In this document: piece by piece, positions 6,822 to 8,612 of the stretch | How the letters are laid out: every line of letters starts with the position of its first letter | How positions within the stretch are numbered: the first letter of the stretch is position 1 | DNA from: Actinomycetes bacterium | GTDB taxonomy: Bacteria; Actinomycetota; Acidimicrobiia; Acidimicrobiales; RAAP-2 | Length of the DNA: 8,612 nucleotides | Assembly: GCA_021787255.1 (NCBI GenBank) | Contig: JAJYMD010000480.1 | Span: 1-8,612, forward strand | Direction: 5' to 3' | Notes under the pieces: model-generated | The model's database searches: none | What the model was told of the DNA's origin: nothing | What the model saw: the letters and a program-made list of their open reading frames with translations, nothing else | Made by a program: the position numbers and the translations under genes

Positions 6822-7892
6822 CTAGCACAGAAAGTTGAGGAAGTGGCACACGAGGCCGAACCCACCCACGGGGCTCGGCGTCTTCGCTGTGCCACCCGCT
6901 GCCTTCATGAGGGGGTCGAACTGGCTCCCGAGCGCCTTGGGCAGGTTCGCCTTGCCGCCCGCGGCGGCGTCCATGAGCGCCTGCGCCGCCGCCGGGCTGA
7001 TCGCGCCCATCCCGCCCGTCGCGTGCTCGTCGGCCTTCACCTGGGCGTCGAAGAGGCCCGCAAGACCGAGTGTGGCGAGCGGGACCGCCGACCCGCGGAT
7101 CGCCGCCGACTGGCTCGCCAAGAACCCCGAGAGCGAGGCAGGGCTCGCGAGCACCGGGCACAGCGCCTGGCCACAGCTCGCGAGGAACTGGTCGTAGGCG
7201 GCTGTGGCGGAGGCGCCGGGGCGCCCGCCGACCGCGTAGGTCGGGTTGACCGCGACCGCACCGTAGGCTGGTGCGCTCTGGCCGAGTGAGGGGACCCCAC
7301 CACCTCCGAGCGTTGGGAAGGCGCCGAACGCGGCCCCCCAGACCTGCGCCATGTTCGGCGCGGCGCCGGCGGGAGACGGCGTGGCCGCAGGAGCCGGGAG
7401 CGACGGAAGCGAGGGGGCGTCCTTTGCCGACAGGGGCGCGAGTGTCTTGAAGAGCGATGTCTGCGTGGCGAGCGCTGGCGCCGAGGGAGGCGTTGATGTC
7501 GCCTTCGCCTGCACCTGCGCCTTCTTGAACAAAGAGGCGAAGGACTGCTCTTGTGTCGTGACGTCGAGCGAGGTCGCGAGTGTGCGCTCGAAGGACGCCG
7601 CCTTGGCCGAGAAGTAGTCCTCCCAGGCGCTGAGCGGCCCGGCGGCGCCCGGGGCCTGCCCGAGCGAGGAGACGGGCGGAAGGGCGGGGGTGGCGGGGAG
7701 CGCAGGCACCGGCGGCGTTGTGAGCGCGCCGGCGTACTGTGCCGGCACGGCCAGCGCACCGAGGGCCACCACCGCGCCGAACGTGATGCCCACGGCGAGC
7801 CGCACGGTACGCCGCCGCACCAAGGCGCGGTGCGCAACGCTTCCCCTCGAGACGGCAGATCTCGTGACGGCAGAGCTCATGGCGGGGAGCAT
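6822..7892 (-). CDS. Ala/Pro-rich exported or membrane-anchored protein with paired cysteines, 356 aa
   Basis: The family is not recognised. A basic N-terminus (residues 11-31, with RRR at 26-28) precedes a hydrophobic segment at about 33-56 ending in AQYAGA, consistent with a signal peptide or an N-terminal anchor. Next comes a Pro/Ala-rich stretch (57-85), a helical stretch (about 86-130), more Pro/Ala-rich linker (130-180), a Gly-rich part (187-230) and an Ala-rich helical C-terminal part. Four cysteines form two close pairs: Cys240/Cys245 and Cys349/Cys356, where Cys356 is the last residue. With export, these could be disulfides. The frame stays open upstream to an ATG at 7973, but that would overlap the previous gene by 68 bases with an Arg-rich, out-of-frame-looking peptide. 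I therefore chose the ATG at 7892; an in-frame ATG at 7880 is also possible. It probably acts outside the membrane with the pilus or with the neighbouring sigma system (inference). Confidence 0.82.
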   Translation of the reverse strand: MLPAMSSAVTRSAVSRGSVAHRALVRRRTVRLAVGITFGAVVALGALAVPAQYAGALTTPPVPALPATPALPPVSSLGQAPGAAGPLSAWEDYFSAKAASFERTLATSLDVTTQEQSFASLFKKAQVQAKATSTPPSAPALATQTSLFKTLAPLSAKDAPSLPSLPAPAATPSPAGAAPNMAQVWGAAFGAFPTLGGGGVPSLGQSAPAYGAVAVNPTYAVGGRPGASATAAYDQFLASCGQALCPVLASPASLSGFLASQSAAIRGSAVPLATLGLAGLFDAQVKADEHATGGMGAISPAAAQALMDAAAGGKANLPKALGSQFDPLMKAAGGTAKTPSPVGGFGLVCHFLNFLC

Positions 7893-7899
7893 GGCGGGG
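7878..7899 (-). repeat. 12-base direct repeat that duplicates the start codon
   Basis: On the plus strand CATGGCGGGG occurs at 7878-7887 and again at 7890-7899, with a period of 12 bases. Each copy contains an in-frame ATG on the minus strand (7892 and 7880), giving two possible starts four codons apart for the 356-residue protein. A GC-only palindrome (CGGGGCCCCG, 7895-7904) overlaps the ribosome-binding region of the first. Confidence 0.6.
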
Positions 7900-7905
7900 C
7901 CCCGA

Positions 7906-8595
7906 TCAGCCCGCAGGCGTCGCGATGGCTGCGACCGGGGCGCCCGAGAGCGCCTCGACCGCGCTGTAGACATGCTCGAGCGCCAGGGGGAGCTCGGCGC
8001 TCGGCGCGCGCGCCGCGACGTCGGCCAGGTCCTCGAGCCTGACCGCGTCCTTCACGAACATCGAGAGCTCCGGCTCCTGCCACGCTTCGGGGCGCAGGCG
8101 GCGGAGCGCAGCGAGCTGGCGTCCGACTGCGGCGGCGAGGGCCTTCGCCTGGGACCTCACGCCTGCGAGGGATCCTGCGCCGATCTGGTAGTCACCGGCG
8201 GCAGAGAGGAGCGGCCCTTCGTCGGCGACGGCCTGCTCTTGGAGGCGTGCCGCATCCTGCGCAGCAGAGATCGGGGTCGCGAGCTGCCCGATCGCCGGCT
8301 GGCGCGCCGCAGCGACGTTGCGCTCGACGAGGCTCGGTGACGCGACGAAGAGGGCGCCAAGGACCCCGGCCGCTGCCACGAGCAGGACGAGCACGGCCGA
8401 AAGCGCCCCGAAGCGGGCGGGGAACGGTCGGCTGCGAGGCGTCGCGCCCCCGCCCGCCCCCATGGACGGAAGGCCCAAGGGCGGCCCCCCGCCTTCGGGG
8501 TCGAACGGGTTGGCGCTTCCGAAGGCGGGGTCCCCGCCGGCGCTCGACGACGCGAGCGCGTCGTCGAGGAGCGAACCGAAGCTCTGAGAGGTCAT
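7906..8595 (-). CDS. single-pass membrane protein of unknown function, 229 aa
   Basis: I do not recognise a family. Residues 1-58 form a Gly/Pro/Ser-rich tail, rich in Asp and Glu early on and ending in a basic stretch (Arg54, Arg56, Arg61). One hydrophobic helix at about 62-85 follows. Residues 86-229 are Ala/Leu/Arg/Glu-rich and look mostly helical, with no cysteine. By the positive-inside rule the tail should be cytoplasmic and the C-terminal domain outside. The start is the ATG at 8595, whose last bases overlap the stop of a probable upstream gene; no strong Shine-Dalgarno sequence precedes it, so coupling may drive translation. The next gene starts 13 bases downstream. Being in the same transcription unit as pilus motor genes suggests an accessory envelope part of the pilus, but this is inference. 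A cytoplasmic tail plus one TM plus an outer domain is also the topology of some anti-sigma factors, and a sigma gene lies two genes downstream. No anti-sigma motif was visible. Confidence 0.85.
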   Translation of the reverse strand: MTSQSFGSLLDDALASSSAGGDPAFGSANPFDPEGGGPPLGLPSMGAGGGATPRSRPFPARFGALSAVLVLLVAAAGVLGALFVASPSLVERNVAAARQPAIGQLATPISAAQDAARLQEQAVADEGPLLSAAGDYQIGAGSLAGVRSQAKALAAAVGRQLAALRRLRPEAWQEPELSMFVKDAVRLEDLADVAARAPSAELPLALEHVYSAVEALSGAPVAAIATPAG

Positions 8596-8612
8596 GGATC
8601 CAGCTTGGAGAG
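8592..8612 (-). CDS. 3' end of a probable upstream gene (partial)
   Basis: Read on the minus strand, the last 21 bases of the window give six sense codons (Leu-Ser-Lys-Leu-Asp-Pro) followed by TGA. This TGA overlaps the ATG of the 229-residue gene as ATGA. The same 4-base stop/start overlap occurs at several other junctions in this window, so it probably marks the end of the preceding operon gene. Six codons say nothing about function. With so little sequence, chance is a real alternative. Confidence 0.4.
   Translation of the reverse strand, partial: LSKLDP

Noticed and set aside
6746..6895. N-terminal extension of the sigma factor to an ATG at 6895
   Set aside because: It would overlap the preceding gene by 74 bases and adds an Arg/Ser/Ala-rich peptide unlike sigma N-termini. 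ATG at 6745 is preferred, with GTG at 6775 left open.
7893..7973. N-terminal extension of the 356-residue protein to an ATG at 7973
   Set aside because: It adds 27 Arg/Ser-rich residues that are a shadow of the 229-residue gene's end and would lengthen the signal-sequence N-region abnormally.

Overview
The window is a single minus-strand gene cluster read from right to left. Base composition is very GC-rich by eye, with Ala/Arg/Gly/Val-rich proteins and frequent GTG starts. No outer-membrane secretin gene is present. This fits a high-GC monoderm, most likely an actinomycetote. An Acidimicrobiia-like or Thermoleophilia-like lineage is a guess that cannot be settled from sequence alone. No RNA genes, insertion sequences, CRISPR arrays or prophage genes were seen, and nearly every base lies in a minus-strand coding frame.

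Layout in transcription order. At 8592-8612 are the last codons of a probable upstream gene that overlaps the next start (ATGA). At 7906-8595 is a 229-residue single-pass membrane protein of unknown function. At 6822-7892 is a 356-residue Ala/Pro-rich exported or membrane-anchored protein with two cysteine pairs, one at the extreme C-terminus. At 5735-6745 is a divergent sigma-70 family factor. At 5238-5738 is a 166-residue single-pass protein whose GTG start overlaps the sigma stop. At 3701-5203 is one protein joining a PilM-like cytoplasmic domain to a PilN-like membrane and extracytoplasmic domain, the layout of GspL. At 3057-3704 is PilO, at 1303-3060 the PilB/GspE assembly ATPase, and at 89-1306 the PilC/GspF platform protein. 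Bases 1-57 may hold the first codons of a following gene; its position after pilC makes a prepilin possible, but this is unproven.

Function: PilMN, PilO, PilB and PilC form the inner-membrane motor and assembly platform of a type IVa-like pilus or related type IV filament. The single PilC with two T2SSF halves and the PilB with an N-terminal MshEN/GspE_N-type domain argue against a Tad/Flp system. The core genes are locked together by 4-base stop/start overlaps (ATGA or GTGA), which points to one translationally coupled operon. The unusual part is the leading half: a dedicated-looking sigma factor flanked by three single-pass exported proteins of unrecognised family, in the same transcription unit as the pilus motor. 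A pilus operon that carries its own transcription factor, and perhaps its own lineage-specific envelope parts, is the most interesting hypothesis here.
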